The position numbers were made by a program, and so were the translations under genes. This document shows, one piece after another, positions 63,995 through 64,000 of a stretch of 64,000 nucleotides of DNA (position 1 is the stretch's first letter; every line of letters starts with the position of its first letter). Where the stretch lies: the NCBI GenBank assembly GCA_030146915.1, contig JASLAT010000008.1, positions 20,619-84,618 on the forward strand, in the 5' to 3' direction. The DNA is from Tissierellales bacterium (GTDB taxonomy: Bacteria; Bacillota; Clostridia; Tissierellales; Tissierellaceae). Below the pieces are notes generated by a model. It made no database searches, was not told where the DNA came from, and saw only the letters and a list, made by a program, of their open reading frames with translations.

Positions 63995-64000
63995 ATCATT

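Overview
This is an AT-rich, low-GC Gram-positive (Firmicutes/Bacillota) chromosome segment, most likely from an anaerobic member of Clostridia/Tissierellia. The evidence is the AT-rich codon use, strong GGAGG/AGGTGAT ribosome binding sites, many TTG/GTG starts, and gene blocks shared with Bacillus and Clostridium (prpC-prkC-rsgA-rpe-thiN, asp23-fakA, sepF-yggT-ylmH-divIVA, yicC-remA-gmk-rpoZ-coaBC-priA-def-fmt, miaB-mutS-mutL-miaA near lexA). No sporulation gene is seen where spoIVA or spoVS often sit, which is compatible with a non-sporulating lineage. Genus is not determinable here.

Layout. 1-5.2 kb: 3' end of recJ, then rel, dtd, an MBL hydrolase and hemZ. 5.2-9.8 kb: aspS behind a structured leader, tcdA, an RseC-like membrane protein, a CsoR/CstR-type repressor and a convergent two-gene ThrE-type exporter. 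9.9-14.2 kb: glyA, der, plsY, gpsA. 14.3-20 kb: a small membrane protein, an HlyD-like membrane protein, the sepF-yggT-ylmH-divIVA division cluster, lspA, an RluD-type pseudouridine synthase and pyrR. 20-21.7 kb (minus): rqcH. 21.9-32 kb: yicC, remA, gmk, rpoZ, coaBC, priA, def, fmt, a YugP-type zinc protease, rsmB, rlmN. 32.1-37 kb: PP2C phosphatase, PASTA kinase, rsgA, rpe, thiN. 37-43 kb: rpmB (minus), asp23, fakA-like, recG, rsmD, coaD and a coiled-coil protein. 43.1-46.5 kb: a four-gene SbcCD/Rad50-like module with the ATPase split over separate polypeptides. 46.6-49.4 kb: rny, a PHP phosphoesterase, a PadR regulator. 49.4-51.2 kb: a divergent SOS locus (YneA-like LysM protein / lexA, three LexA boxes) and a catalytic-domain-only tyrosine recombinase. 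51.6-58.6 kb (minus): miaB-mutS-mutL-miaA. 58.7-62.5 kb (minus): a lipoprotein and an AraC/GyrI-like/ABC exporter operon. 62.8-64 kb: signal peptidase I and a small membrane protein broken by a frameshift.

The window is mostly housekeeping: translation quality control and tRNA/rRNA modification, DNA repair and restart (RecJ, PriA, RecG, MutSL, split SbcCD, LexA), cell division and envelope lipid synthesis, and stress signalling (ppGpp, PASTA kinase). The most unusual items are the split SbcC module, two or three genes whose only well-placed initiation triplets are ATT/ATC, and the accessory-looking edges (recombinase with an empty 470-bp flank, AraC/GyrI exporter island, frameshifted small gene).

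All calls come from reading motifs and context by eye. No alignments, structure predictions or searches were run.
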